Notes: a model not told the origin generated them from the sequence alone. 64,000 bases of DNA from Ornithodoros turicata (GCF_037126465.1 NW_026999451.1:248001-312000); one strand, 5' to 3'; shown: positions 10,380-24,000, counted from the stretch's first letter. Made by a program: numbers and translations.

Positions 10380-11502
10380 TTAGTTCAGTTTGAGGAGTAG
10401 AACAAGCAGCAACATTTCTTTCCTTTTTACATACTTCGTAACTACTTAAAAAAAGAAAGAAAAAGACACACAAACCGTACAATTATTTTAAATGATTTAT
10501 TTCAGTGCGAGGTGTAGAACAAAAGCAGATACATTTCTTTCCTTTTTACATACTTCGTAACTACTTACAAAAAGAAAGAAAAAAGAAACACACAGTACAA
10601 TTATTTTAAATGATTTATTCAAGTGCGAGGTGTAGAACAAAAGCAGCAACATTTCTTTCCTTTTTCACGAGTTGAGACAATGTTCACGCATAAGAGCGGA
10701 GCGAAGCGTCGAACTGGCCAAAAATTTGGTAATGTAATGACACATCCATGAAGCATCATCGTCAAAACTACGCAGTATACTTGCGTAACTACTTAAAAAA
10801 AACAGAAGAAAAACAGAAAGAAAAAAGAAACACACAGTACAATTATTTTAAATGATTTATTTAAGTGCGAGGTGTAGAGCAACATTTATTTCCTTTTTCA
10901 CGAGTTGAGACATTATTCACGCATAAGAGCGGAGCGAAGCGTCGAACTGGCCAAAAATTTGGTAATGTAATGACACATCCATGAAGCATAATCGTCAAAA
11001 CTACGCAGTAGACTTGCGTAACTATTACAAAAAAAAAAGAAAAAAAAAGAACACACAGTACAATTATTTTAAATGATTTATTTCAGTGCGAGAAAGCAGG
11101 AACATTTCTTTCCGTTTTCATAAACGTCGAACTGGCCAAAATAATACATCCATGAAGCATAATCGTCAAATCTACGCACTATGGTTTGCAATCGCCGCGT
11201 CATCGGAATTTAGGTTACCGGCCAGTTTCAAAGTGTAGGCTCAAAGTTGGGACGACCACACGTGCCCTTATCGAGCGCCAATGTAGCGCCATCTCTTACG
11301 CGAGAGCAGAGGCTTCAAGGGCGTAGCTCTACCGGAAGAAGCAGACGACAGCGGCTCACATACCCCGATCCGAGCGCTACCGATGCGCCATCTATTAGGC
11401 AAGAGCAGAGGCCGCAGCGCTCCGCCTCCCGAGTCCTCCTATTGGCGCGCCATTTGGGGGCGGAGCCTCCCTCGCTCTTGGTCAGCAAAGTCAAGGATAG
11501 TC
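10380..11502 (-). repeat. Right arm of the foldback element with diverged satellite units
   Basis: Several inverted, diverged copies of the ~233-bp unit are seen; two of them (about 10660-10800 and 10890-11040) keep most of the unit. The arm continues at about 11220-11502 into the inverted copy of 3701-3990. The units here differ from each other far more than those of the left array. Confidence 0.75.
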
Positions 11503-11504
11503 TC

Positions 11505-11662
11505 GGGAGGCGTACGCCTTTTTTGTGACAATTATGAACAGCATAAGTGTCACAAAAAGGCGTACCCTCCCGTTTTCAACAAATCAGGGTAGAGAACGAT
11601 ATCATTCGAGATAATGGTTGGCCAGGAGCGCGCTATGAGGTGAAGTTCATTTTTAAGAGTGT
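11505..11662. mobile_element. Half copy of a TA-flanked MITE
   Basis: This is the right half of the element described at 11709-11961. It has the GGCGTACGCC hairpin, the TTTTCAACAAATCAGGG word and a terminal GGTGAAGTTCATTTTTAAGA followed by GTGTA. The left half is missing. Confidence 0.6.
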
Positions 11663-11708
11663 AAGCTTGTCCCATCCTGCAGTTGGCAATACGAGTTCCT
11701 CGCCGCCG

Positions 11709-11961
11709 TACACTCTTAAAAATGGACTTCACTGCATAGCACGCTCCTAGCCAACCATAATCTCAAATGATATCGTTATCTGCCCTGATTTGTTGAAAAC
11801 GGGGAGCGCACGCCTTTTCTGTAACACTTATGCTGTTCATAATTGTCACAAAAAAGGCGTCCGCCCCCTGTTTTCAACAAATCAGGGCAGATAACGATAT
11901 CATTTGAGATGATGGTTGGATAGGAGCGTGCTATGCGGTGAAGTTCATTTTTAAGAGTGTA
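11709..11961. mobile_element. MITE with ~45-bp inverted ends and TA target
   Basis: It starts TA-CACTCTTAAAAATGGACTTC and ends with the inverted form GAAGTTCATTTTTAAGAGTG-TA. The middle is itself palindromic (ACGCCTTTTCTGTAACACTT facing AATTGTCACAAAAAAGGCGT). It has no coding capacity. A second family member is at 12359-12577. Confidence 0.7.
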
Positions 11962-12249
11962 TGTCTGCCACCTACAGTCATTCGGGTCGCCATAACTCGC
12001 AACACGTTAGGGCTGGTTGAGTTGAATGGGTCAGGAGGTCACAGCTGTATCTCACGCGTGATCGGGGCGGTTTAACTGTGCCGGCTATCACGGAGCGCTC
12101 TCTAGCACTGCAGATCCGGGCTCTCTTTGAGGCGCTTCACAATCCCGATCATCCAGCGTGACCACGCCCCCCTCCCTTGACTCCGTCCCCTCTCCCGGCC
12201 CCGCCTCCCCTTGGGTGCCGCGCGCCTTCACGCCCGAAACTCGCTGGGG
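11962..12249. other. GC-rich spacer
   Basis: Nothing was assigned. It is a GC-rich stretch with a C/T-rich run at about 12165-12215. Confidence 0.3.
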
Positions 12250-12345
12250 AGGCGTGTTAGCGTAGCTCAGTTGGTAGAGCCCTGGACCGGTAATTCAGAA
12301 GATGTAAGTTCGGGTCCTACAGCTGGCTAACCTTTTAAGTGACTT
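12250..12345 (+). mobile_element. 5'-truncated tRNA-containing SINE
   Basis: It carries the tRNA-like part and tail of the family at 1198-1564: A box TAGCTCAGTTGG, B box GTTCGGGTCC and a tail GTGACTTTC. The anticodon-arm region CTGGACCGGTAATTCAG would place GGT (Thr) in the loop. The 5' hairpin is absent. Confidence 0.65.
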
Positions 12346-12358
12346 TCTTCGTTTACTG

Positions 12359-12577
12359 CACTCTTAGAAATGAACTTCACCACATAGCACGCTCCTAGCC
12401 AACCATCACCGCGAATGACAACGTCCTCGTCATAGATTTGTTGAAAACGGGAGGAGGAGCCTAGTTTGTGCCGGCCTCTCCTGTGGTTTTAGACAAATCA
12501 GGGTCGAGAACGTTGTCATTTGGGATTATGGTTGGCTAGGAGCGTGCTATGTGGTGAAGTTCATTTCTACGAGTGTA
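12359..12577. mobile_element. Second MITE of the CACTCTTA family
   Basis: The inverted ends CACTCTTAGAAATGAACTTC and GAAGTTCATTTCTACGAGTG bound about 218 bp, which contains the same CTCCTAGCCAACCAT word as the copy at 11709-11961. It begins just after the SINE fragment. Confidence 0.7.
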
Positions 12578-14856
12578 GGGTACTTGCTCCGAAGCAACCA
12601 TACGCGATGACGTCATCTCTGCTCTTGCAACCAATGCACAAAGTATGAATGTGAGTTCACTACATGCCATACAACATTTGCTTAAATGTTATCATATATA
12701 GTAAACTATGTCGTACTTCTATACTATACTACCCTACCAGTTAAGCGACGATTTATGATTTACGTGCTTCTTGCACTTAGTGGTGTAACTCTATTCCCTC
12801 TGTATCGTCACAGTAAATAACGTACGCTGCATCCGGAAAGGTGGTTCGTTAAATTGCCTAAGCATCACCGAAGCGTGCCCTTGTTTCTCCTTCGATTAAT
12901 ATAAAGCGTCACTCTCATCGATGGTCGCTCAGAATTCCCGTCTGCTTTTTTTTTCCTTTCTCGGTGGTTGTGCTGCGGTTAATTGGAACGCTCGTCATTA
13001 ATGCTACCATCCCTAAATAACTGCGTACTTCGCCCATCATTGTCACCTTGTCGTCTCAACACGATTTGTTGCATCCGCAGTGGGGAACAATCTCCCTGCG
13101 CCATCCCTTCCCGTGTCTGGTGGCGTCTTTCTGAACAATTGCTGGCGACTTTTGCTCATAGTTTGTTATATAAAGTGTAAGTTTAATGATGTCCTCGCTA
13201 GGAAAGGTCACCTTGGGTGGTCCGCAGGCAGAAAAACAACTGATAAGACGATAAGAACCCATGAAGGCATCACGTGAAGTACCCTCTCGAGCCTAGGAAA
13301 GAGATAATTATCTCTTTCCTAGTCACCGTGATGTGACTAGCTCACATAGGGCACATAGACGTTGTAATATATAATTTTTTCCCCTTCTAGCTTAATTGAT
13401 ACATATTATAATACACATTTTTATATTTGTGCAGTTTTGAAACCTATAGCTCCCCTTGATGGTCCTCTATTCGACAGAAAATAATTTTTTTTTTGTTATG
13501 TTAAACCGGTAGGGCCCTGCTGTAGGTGAAACTAACCCTGAATGACATTACTGACATGCCATTTAAAAGTCAGACTACGGACACTTTATGAATACGTTGT
13601 GGAGGCGATGTTCAACACAACGCAGTGACGAGCATGGATTTATGAACGCCAATCGTTGTTAGAAAGCATGCAGCAAGCCCTGTATGGAATGTGAGACAAC
13701 ACAGTTTACACCACACTTGTGACCACACCATGCAAGATCACCATGAGAATGTCTCGTAAGTCACATGGCACATTGCAGGTGGGCCATGGGTCCGGCGTGG
13801 GAACATCGACGACGATCGTAACTGAAGTGTTCGGCGGAGCCAGGGCACGATGAGCGCAGGGTACAAAGACTGACACGTGATCTACCTGGTGCTTGAAAGA
13901 AGTACTGAAGAAAAAGGTTTGTAAGACTCGAATACTATTATACGCTCCATTGTGTGGTATTGCATTCAGCAAGACAACATAGTTGACGGGGACTATAGCC
14001 CGCATTGATTTACGTTTTCTTTTTTTACCGTAGCAAGTACTCGTTCAACCACCCGTCAACACGTGCCATCACAGCGAGGGCTCCCAGGAAGGTCACATTC
14101 TTGCACACGGTTGTAACGCCCAATAAGGTAAGTCCCGTCAGAGTATCCCACTTACCAGAAACGATCGATTCGCAAACAAACGCATTTGCTGGAATGTGTT
14201 CCGTATAATTTCAGGCTAGATAAACATTTTGAACGTAGAACAGATTCCTTAAAGGGACTTTCTAGACTCCAGATGTGAAGTAAATGGGCCTCATCAGATG
14301 ATCTCATTCATGTAGTAGTTTTCTTTATTTTTTACGAATCCAAGCGGAAAATATTTTACTCGTTGGATATGTTACTCGCAAATCGTTTATTTCAAGTTAC
14401 TTCGGTTATGTGACTGGTTGTTTGACATAATATTCTGAGAGATGTTCGAATATGTTTATTCGCGTCATCTTCAGCAAACTGTTTCAATCCCTGCTATCTC
14501 GGAAGTGAGAGCTTCGGCCACGGTGATTGGTTTTCGCAAGCACGTGACCTTACCGGAAATAGATGCAAACACGTCTTCGAAGGTGTCTTCAGTGATGTCA
14601 CGGCTGGTTTAGTTGCGGTATTCTCAGTGCGAATTTTCCACGCGCAATTACTTTTACTTTCATATTGTTATTATTTTTTACAACTTGATGGAAAAAGAGA
14701 TACATAACAAACGTAAATATATAGTGTAACACACTAGTGCGTAAATAACGCAGTATAGGCAGTACAAAGACTCGTTTTCTTCTATAGATTAACTCCAGAC
14801 GGCTTCATCATTTGCAATGCTCATCTTACCTCAGATATGCGATCTTTTGAATCGCT
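12578..14856. other. Upstream region of the NCD1-NACHT gene
   Basis: No coding exon could be supported. TATA-like words occur (for example near 13168) but none can be tied to a start. A perfect 30-bp palindrome lies at 13293-13322. A 5' untranslated exon or an upstream first coding exon could be hidden here. Confidence 0.35.
13293..13322. repeat. Perfect 30-bp palindrome
   Basis: CTAGGAAAGAGATAA is followed directly by its exact reverse complement. The flanks ATCACGTGA and TCACCGTGAT continue a weaker mirror symmetry. It may be the centre of a decayed inverted-repeat element. Confidence 0.7.
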
Positions 14857-14910
14857 ATGTTTCCCGTGTGTGAACCACACTCTGAAAAATTCTCCTACTT
14901 TGCAGAGACG

Positions 14911-15007
14911 ATGACGACCGTTACGACAAATAAATCAGAGCTGGAGCTTCACAAACTCCTTGAACGAGCAGTCCTTCTCTCCTACTACGACAAATTCATC
15001 GAGATAG
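14911..15007 (+). CDS. Exon A1, first half of NCD1 domain 1
   Basis: It encodes MTTVTTNKSELELHKLL...LLSYYDKFIEI, which matches the start of NAB NCD1 (LSYxxxFIxxG). The donor is G|GTGAGC after the first base of a glycine codon. A TTTGCAG acceptor at 14899-14905 would fit an internal exon from 14906. The in-frame ATGs at 14911 and 14857 make it equally a first coding exon. Confidence 0.75.
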
Positions 15008-18000
15008 GTGAGCCAAAACGGAACTTCATATCACCGGGCATGTCAATCAGGGACGTGACACTTTCGTCGTCAACCATGCAGAGCCAACAGGTCGGGAGTG
15101 ACCGCTGCCGAGGTCATGGGTTCGAAACCCTGTACCATGCGAGCAGGAGTCGGTCACGTCCTCCTCTGAGACTGTAGCCAAATACGCTGTCCCGTGCGAT
15201 GGGGTTTAGTTAAGTTAAGTTGAGTAACTCTCAGTATAGGACGAATGATAAAGTACTCCTTGAACAGAGTTCCCTTTCGAGGCAAACCCCGATGTTACTA
15301 GAATGCCTATTTTCTTACTACGGCCGCGAAGAGGCAAAGGTCCCAGTACAAACTATCGCGTGCCAAGGTTGTCTACACTGAGGGATGTGTTTATATTGAC
15401 GTAATTCATTTGCAGAAATATGTTGCAAAGACAACTTTCACCTTGGAACCGAAGACCCGCTTAAATGGGTTGTTGGGTCGGGAAGCGCGTACGTAAGATC
15501 GATGGTGTAATTTTCTGCACCGCTTTGTAGCTTCCTTTGGTGACCTTCCCCTCCCGAAAACAGCTTATATATTAAAGGTACTGTAAAGCAGCACCGATCA
15601 AATGTCATTTAGTGTGGCTATTCGATAGTCCAAGCCAATAGGACAAAAAACTGTGCACGTTTCATTCCAATCGACAGTACAATTAATTAGAAAATTACAA
15701 TTAAATATTACGGGCAACACTGTACTCGGTATTCGAAATGAATCCGTACTTCTGACACATACGGCGGCAACCACATTACATGCGTATAACACTGGGCCCG
15801 GCATAACAATCCACCATAAAATCCGCCCCTGCAATCCACACAACGATCCACATCTGAGGATAAACGGATAAGCGAATTGAAATGAAATGCTGAGCCGTTG
15901 AAAAAATGTGTCAGAAGTTCAAGAAGGGACTTGTTTGTTCACAGAGGTTCACAGAGAGAGTTTGTTCGTTCGAAAGAGGCCACGAACAAAAGGAGCGCGC
16001 AGGCGCAGCAGAGAAGTAGGGAGAGCCCCCATCGAAGAGCGACCAGCACTGGGTTACTTCGCAAAAACAGGGGTTAACAGGTTAAACTGTTAACAGGGGT
16101 TTCACAATGCATAGGTAAACAGGAAAACTAATAATATGGTTACTAAAATAACAAAGTTCCGATGTCATATTGTGTAATACCAATTTTCAGTGTGTCCCGC
16201 TGTACAGGGGGTTGTTTGACACCAGGCGTCGCACCGCTCCACTATGCCGCATCTTTCATGGCAAATTAAAACTATTTATAGCGCGTTGTCGGTCGTGTGG
16301 TTATGCATATGGTATTTAGAAGCAACAAAATCTCTAGACATATCACCGGCATATCATGCTTGTCTACTGCTTTACAGTACCTTTAAATAAACGGGATTTA
16401 AAAACTCGCATACTCTCGGAAGTACCGAAAAAAATATCCCCAGATATAAATAGCGTTGATCCTTTTAACATTTGGGGAAATATATTTTTCGTACGATTTT
16501 TTTTTTTTCATGTTAAGTGAAACACCCTACAACAGAAGCCTCAAGTCCTGAGAACAAGTACTTTATATTACTAAGAGCAGCTACTTTCCAGTACTCTTTG
16601 CATATTCTCAAGTACAACGATGGTTGCCTCATGATCTAAAAACTAGGAATCAGAGGAAAATCTGTTGGAATATATATACACAATTACCTCAATACTATGC
16701 ACTTTGGAGTACGGATCCACATGTCAGTGCATTGGCAAAACACAAGACAACTGTTCCGTCCACAAAAAAAAAGAAAAGAAAAAAAGAAAACACCGGTCCA
16801 GATAAATAAATCTTTGATATCGAAGATGAAGGCTGCAAACAATGACACTGGTACCTCTACAACGCATGGGGTCACGTGTCTTGATAAGGCATCTGTCCAC
16901 CCTAACCTCACTTACGGATTTGCCCTTAGGTGGGGACAATGTGCAGCAGCTTCGTGACTCCAGCGGACACGATTTCCAGGAGTTGATCAACATGGTAGAT
17001 ATGGCCAGAAAGCCACCTCACGTCAAGAGGTTCAAGAAAGCACTGGCAGAGTGGAAACCAGACACAGGTAAATAGAAAACTAAATTTGAAGAAAAGGCTG
17101 TCTCTTCATGTACCGTGTGTTGGCACGCGTGCGCAGTACATAATGTCCGTATAGAAAGATGGCGTTTCGTTGAACTAGGCCTCAGTCCGGCCTCACAAGC
17201 AGATCAGTTAACGAGCTATTTTCTGCAATCACCGTAAGTCTTTCTAATGATTCTAATTGCGTGCACGAATCTCCTATATGGAAGCAACGATCGCGTAGGC
17301 CATTGTGGGAACGCCTGGCTCTCCGTATATGCATAACTTCGCAGAAGTGTAGGATAGTTAGGTAGAATTGCAAGCGGCTGCATTCCTCTCTAAAGAGCTT
17401 ACTCAAACGACAGTTACGTTACCGCCACATTAGCCCTTCAGTCGTTTCCGACAATGAAAAAGTGCGTCTCAATCTAAGAATAAAAACGACAGTTGCAGCA
17501 ACGTCCACTCCAGCGGATGGATCAGAAGGAGAGCTTCACAACCTACTTCGAGGAGCAGATCTTCTCTCCTACCACGACAAGTTCATGGAGATAGGTGAGT
17601 CAGAATAGGCTGTGTCGATGCGTACGCGGAATACTAACGGAAGCTAGTCGTGCGTGTACATGTGCGGACAAGGGACGGTGGCCGCATGATTCAGAGCGTA
17701 CCCGCGACCAATTAAGCCTGTTTGGAGAAGAGAAAGATACGGGATAAATTTAAGAAAAAGGAAATCCGCTTAGCACGCAATACGTATTCTGACTCCCACC
17801 TGGTTCGTAGGAGACGCCGCGCGACATGCCGTCACTGTTAGCGTTGCGTCCAGTGTAATAATGGCGACACAGAACACAATTGTCAGGTTCTCACTGTAAA
17901 GGTCGACTTGCATTCTGAATAGCGACTCCTGGTGGACAGCTTGACAGACGAAGCAGGATTTCGAGCGACGTCAAATGTCGCTCGATTGCTTCTCTAAATC

Positions 18001-21000
18001 GGCGCTAAAATTCAAAAAGAAATTGCTCTCATATGGAAGTCAGCGTTTGAATTGGTGTAATGCAAACACAGTGCGCAAAGCGCTAGCGCTACAGGAGAGA
18101 GCCACCAAATTGGAGTACCGACGAAATAAGCAACGCAGTTAAGATGTTTAATTGAGAAAGGAAGATTTTCATTTATGGAAGGAACCAGAAAGGTCGTCCT
18201 ACTTACAGAACACCACGATGGTCGCAACAGTTACTTCCCTCTAGTTTTGAAAGCCGTACGGTTCCACAAATTGGGAGGACTGCTTTTGCATACTACTGTC
18301 TATACATGTCTATACATGAAATTCGTTATACAGGATGTTTGCTGCAACGTGTCCCTAAATTATATTTTTAAAAAAATTACGAGAATGTCGCTCGCTGCAT
18401 TCGTCTTTGCGGCACTTTTTTCGCCAGGGAAGACTGATTTTGTCGTATTTCAACTGCGATAAATTGAATTTTTAAAATTGATCTCGCTAATTTACCGAGT
18501 TAACCCCACGTTTTTCCAACGGAAATGGAATGCGCATGTTCGATTTACCACGAAACATCACTGAAGGCGTCCAGCACCACAGCGGGAACACATGAAAAAA
18601 AGAAAGAAAAAAGACATGCAAAAAGGCGCTGTTTTGGGACTCCCAAGTCGCTGGGCGCTAGTAGTTCAGCGCTATGTGGGCCGTCGTTGCTCCGCCCCCT
18701 TCACAGTCACTCGCCACACAAAATTTGGTGCGTCACGCCTTCAGCTTCCCCTGACGCTTCCTGTCGTTCCACGCATATCTCTTCTTGCCGAGTCCCAAAA
18801 CGGTGCTTTTTGCATTTTTTTAATGTGTTCCCGCTGTGGTGCTGGATGCCTCAGCTATGTTTCGGGGTAAATCGAACATACGCTTTCCATTTGCATTGGA
18901 AAAACGTGAGGTTGACTCGGCAGATTTGCGAGATCAACTTTAAAAACTCAATTTAATGCTGTTGAAATTTGACTGGTGAAAAAAAACTGAAAAAAAAAAG
19001 CTGGTGTCTTCCTCGTGAAAAAAGTGCCGCAAAGACCAATGCAATAAGCTGCATCCTTGTACAGTGTCTAGGTTATTTTATATAGTTCATAGGCACTCTA
19101 TAGCAAACATTCTGTATATTTACAGTCTCCTTACCTGAACCTGACCCCATTGATGCCAGATAAAGTATTCGTAGCGGATTTTGAGCCCTGTTTGTCTTCC
19201 TGTTCTTGTGGATATTTCGTTCCCTTGGAGTTGAGATGAAAACAGGTGTCTTTCTTTCTTTTTCGGAGACTGCCACGTTTCAGTTGTTGATCTTCTATGT
19301 ACAGGCCCCGACAAATATTTACGGAACACGCAGCAGGTGTATTTTCTCCTGTGCGCGACAGCTAACCAGCGAGCGGAAACTGGCCCGTTTATTCTTTCAG
19401 AGATGTGAGTGAGTTCCCTGGTAGCGACACACTGCGAGAGTTTCGTTATGGCTTTAATGTGCCCAAAGCAGGTGGAGATCTTTGGGGGGGGGGGGGCACG
19501 CGTTCAGACCTGCCCTGAATTCCAGACTTGAACATAGTGTTAATGGGCCCATATCCCCAAGCAGCACAATGTACTGAAAGTCGGGTGCAATAGGGGTGGA
19601 CGGGTAGGTGGAAGGCCTTGAACAGGCTTGTGAAACGAAAGAACATTGATGAAACACATACCGGCCACCCCTATTGCACTCGACTTTCAGTACATTGTGC
19701 TGCTTGGGTCAGCATGCACGTGGCACTTGCCCATAGGGACCCCCCTCCCTTTGGGAAAATCCTAGATCCGCCCCTGCTCGAAACATGGTTTGAATTGGTG
19801 TCGCTGCCGTCTCACTCCTCTCCCCCTCTGAACGAGTGAACAATCCCACTTCCGCTTGCCGCTAGGGTGTCGCACCGAGGTGGAAATATACCGGTGGCGT
19901 TTTCCGTAAACTTTTGCGGGGCCTGTACTTCTACTCTCGCGACAAAGAACGCCGTAAGCGGCACCGAAGGCCAAGCATCGCCGACGCTGGCCAAGGAACC
20001 GTCGAGAAATCACCGTGTGCAGGTGGGCTGAGCGGTTTTCTGACAGGCTGACGTCACCACCGCGGAACTCGGTGTCTTTCTGTCGAGAAAACGTTGTACG
20101 CGGGTCCCATTTTATAGCGCGGTCATCGCCATGTATCGCAGTCGGCGCTACTCTTTCGGATATTTCTAGGGTTCACTCACCTTTCAACGTCTACTATCCA
20201 CCCGTAGCCGCCCTTTCAGTTTGTTTTAGTGTTACTTCTATAATGCACGAAGTCACGTGTCTTGGAACCTTAACCTCCGTTTTGGAATTGTCTTTAGGCG
20301 GGGACAATGTTCAGCAGCTTTGTGACGCCATGGGGGACAATTTCCAGGAAGTGATTGACCTCGTTCATATGGCCAGAAAGCCATTTCACGTCAAGAGACT
20401 GAAGAAAGCACTGGGCCAGTGGGCAGGAAAGTCAGGTAAATGAAGAACCAAACGGGGAGAAAGGACTCCATCTTCGTGTAACCCGTATTAGCGTCCAGTA
20501 CCGGTGTATAATGGCACCTTGAATGCCGCGAAGGCTTTCTTCGTTGGTTCAGAAATCCAGCATTAGAAGCCAAGCAGTTGACGACCTTTTTTCTGCCACC
20601 TCCGCAATATACCTAATCGATCTAAGATCTAATTGCATGGAAGAACATTTCAACTTGAAGCAGATGGTGACATAGGTCATTTGGGGGTACCGGAATTCCG
20701 CATGCATGGTTGCATAGAACTGTAGAATTGAGAGATAGAGGTACCGACAACGTACCCACAACTGACTCGATTCTCACACGCGCTGTCGCCACATCAATCA
20801 CTCTGTAGTCTTATCTCTGAGTATCGTTAAATGAAGATAGTGATAGGAGTTTCACGTTATCTTACAATGAAGAAGATTTCAACTATGACTTTGTGTGAAT
20901 GTCGGTCGATTATGGCGAACCAGTCGTGAACCTGTCGAACCATTGAATCAGTGTGCAACAGTCGACATTGCTTTACAGTCAAGGTAACATCCACTGCGGC

Positions 21001-24000
21001 CGACGAATCAGAAGAGGAACTTGACGAATTACTTCGACGAGCGGATCTTCTCTCATACCACGACAAGTTCATCGAACTGGGTGAGTTAAAAAGTGTGTCT
21101 GTGTGTATCGAATACAAGCGGGATCCAGGCAGGTTGTTGCATTTGCAAAGGCGTGTGTATCTGTGGGCCGGTGGTGGTGAAAGGCGAAATAGGAGATAGA
21201 GGGGAGTGTTAAGATAGAGTTAAGCCGTCATCTAACGCTGTCCCCAATGCTAGGTCTTCTTCCTGCACTGAAGGAGCGCTAAATTTCAACTCGTAGGTCC
21301 GTGTGAGCGCGCCAGCCAAAATGGGGCCTCAGGATGTTTTTCATATATTTTTACCATAGCCGTGTGAATGCAACTAGCCATCAAAACGGCAAGCTTTCTA
21401 TACCCAGTTACAATTATTACTACAAATAAATCTTGTTCGACCGATTGATAATTTTGGCATGCTGCGCTAAGACTGAAGATGTTAGATTGATGGGCTGGTT
21501 GTGTTGAAATTCTAAAATCGCCAATGGAAGGGAACACAAAAAGAAATGCTTAGTCCTCTCGTTTCGTGCTCCCTTGCATGGTTTCTCTTGCCATTCTAAG
21601 CAGTAATTTAAGAATACTTATTTTAGAATGGGTTTAGATGCTTGCTGCATCCCCTGGAGAGAAAGGACGAAGAGGAGTGAAAAAGGGGTCTTTGTGATTG
21701 CAGAGGATAACGAGGCCTATAGTATAGGTCATCATGAAACTATTCAATGCGAGACAAAGGCAAAAATTCGTATCCCAGGTCTGGTAGGGTCTTCTGCGTT
21801 AGGGATGTGTCTAATGTGTCTGAGGACACGTTACAAATGTTTAACCTCGGTATTGGATTCGTTCTCAGGCGCAGACAATGTGCAGAGGCTGTGTGACTCA
21901 ACCGACGAAGAGTTCCAGACACTCGCCGAGCACGTAGGCATGGCCAGAAAGCCCCTTCACGTGAAAAGATTGAAGAACGCACTCAAACAGTGGTCAGGCC
22001 ATTCAGGTAATTGGAGAAATCTGGGGTTCTGGTAAAACGACTCACTTTTCGTGTACATGCTCCTCGCACTCCATGGTAGCATTCATACACGACGGTCCGT
22101 ATTGGCCAAGGGGAATTCGGTTGTATACGTGCGGTGTTTTTTGATTCCCAGGTCATAGGCTGAGTATATACATAGTTGCAAGGTGTTACTTGGCACTGTA
22201 AATCAGTTGTATTTTGCCATTACGTTTCCCTTACTTCAATCTCCGCCTGTTATGCCTCTAATTATTCCAGTCGTTCTCACGAACAATTCCACGATCCACA
22301 AAAGATGTTACGGCCCCTTCGGAGCACGTACAGGTTCAGGTTATTAAATGCATGTGCCTCAACAGGGATTCTGAACTTGGGACAGGAAATTTGGGAATTG
22401 AAATGGGGGAAGGACGCCACGCGGCATTCACTTCCGGTCGTCACTTGTGTAGTGTATCATTCACAGGACATCTCCCTTGCCAGCGACGCACCAAGGGTAG
22501 GTCATGACAGTTTCTAGATGCGTGTGTCTCATCTGTGCCAGCGGTATGGTCGCTCGCGAGGTGCAATACAGCCTCAAGAAACTCGGGAGAAGCAATAAGA
22601 TACCTCGGAACTTATGCGCGTATTGCTTTGGAGTTATTATGAGCAGGGGATAGCGCCCGGATGAACGGCAAAACGGGTGCATACACTCTAAATAATTTTA
22701 CATCTTAAAGGGTGTGAAAGAACATGTGCAAGGAGCACACCTTTTAAGATGTAACGGAACACCCTCAAGAAATCAAGGGTGTAATTGTATGAAAGGGTGT
22801 AATGTAACCTGCAAACCATAGAAGAGGCAGCTGGAAATTATTACAGCTTCACTGCGAAAGTATAGTGTTTCTAGTTTTTACAGAAGGCAGATGCTTGGTA
22901 GTTTGGAGTGTTATTGTGGCTATCTCTGCATCGCTCTGCGATCACAGCCATGCAAAATATTCTTTAAAAAGCCAAGAATATACTTTCCTCGCACTGAACT
23001 TGTAATACTTCCCAGGTATACTACCCCAGCTGTACCCTGTGTGAAGCAAAAATACGACATTGCAGTCACATGTTGCACAGCACACACATGTTATAGGTGA
23101 TTGATGTGGGTATATGCGGGCATCATACATATAAGACACAATCACAGAAACTGATTAGTTATGCTTTTATTAGGTTGACATTATGCCGTGCAGCATACAT
23201 ATCCTACATTACGTAGGCATGAAGGAATTCAAACGTATCACCTAATACAGCTTTATCACATAGTCCTCTAAGCTTGAGGGGTTATATGACAGTGTACCAA
23301 ATGCTGAGTAACTGTGCATTTGGTCTTTATATCACAACTTGTATCACAAGCTTAAGTTCTGAGTACCACAAGCACTCCAGGACTGCACAGGAACAGGAAT
23401 ACATTTGGCCTGTGTAATGGAGCCTCTCCCACCTCCAAATGCACCCTTTGTTGCACCCTCATCACACCCTCCTGACAATGTCTCATAAAAAGGTGTAATT
23501 CACCATAGTTACAGCCTCGAAAATTTTCAAGCCAAAGTTCTAGGGTGTAAAATAGGTGTGTACATGAGAATACACCAATTTTACACCTTTAAAGGTGTGA
23601 AAATATTTAGAGTGTACGTGAGCAAAAGGGTGTTGAGAATCGATCACGTAGGGAGGTACCAAGGGGGTTTGTCCTATGTCTCAAACCTATACGCACGACT
23701 CCCTTGTCAAGTGGGCTCTAGTGACATCAGTCATTGTGTCCTTTTATGACCGAGTGCTTCTCTGCATCTTGCAAAAGAAATACAGTGAAGGTAGTAAAGT
23801 AAATGAAACGGTGGCCCCAGATGCTTCCTCCTCCATTTCTCATGTCAGAGGAGCAAAATCCTCAGTCCCTCCTATGGTTTTATTATCTTGTCAGTGAACA
23901 GCACGATGGCCGTAGGTTGCTATAGGTCTGGTTCCCTTAAGGACGTGGACGTTAGCCGGAGAGATATGCACGATGGCTCATAAACCCTCTTGACTGACAT

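Larger units (their letters stand above)
3701..11502. mobile_element. Foldback-type element with satellite-filled inverted arms
   Basis: The left end (3701-3990, starting GACTATCCTTGACTTTGCTG) is repeated in inverted form at about 11220-11502. Inside the left end a ~233-bp unit is tandemly amplified (4101-8994). Inside the right end, about 10380-11200 holds several diverged units in the opposite orientation. The middle (about 9190-10310) is unique and contains a perfect 15-bp-stem hairpin at 9735-9765. This resembles Foldback/Galileo-like elements with tandem repeats in long inverted arms. No transposase is seen and I found no clear target-site duplication, so the element class is inferred. 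Confidence 0.65.
17595..20297. other. Intron A2-B2
   Basis: At 2.7 kb it is the longest intron in the model. It holds the hairpin element at 18328-19063 and the Tc1-like MITE at 19300-19927. The end near CGAAGTCACGTGTCTTGG matches the end of intron A1-B1. Confidence 0.65.

Noticed and set aside
14857..15177. A short stand-alone NAB-like protein from the A1 frame
   Set aside because: The frame runs past a good GT donor into a SINE scrap; only the first half of NCD1 is present.
19470..19780. Second hAT MITE nested in the Tc1-like element
   Set aside because: CAGGTGG and CCGCCCCTG ends are suggestive, but no matching 8-bp duplication was found.
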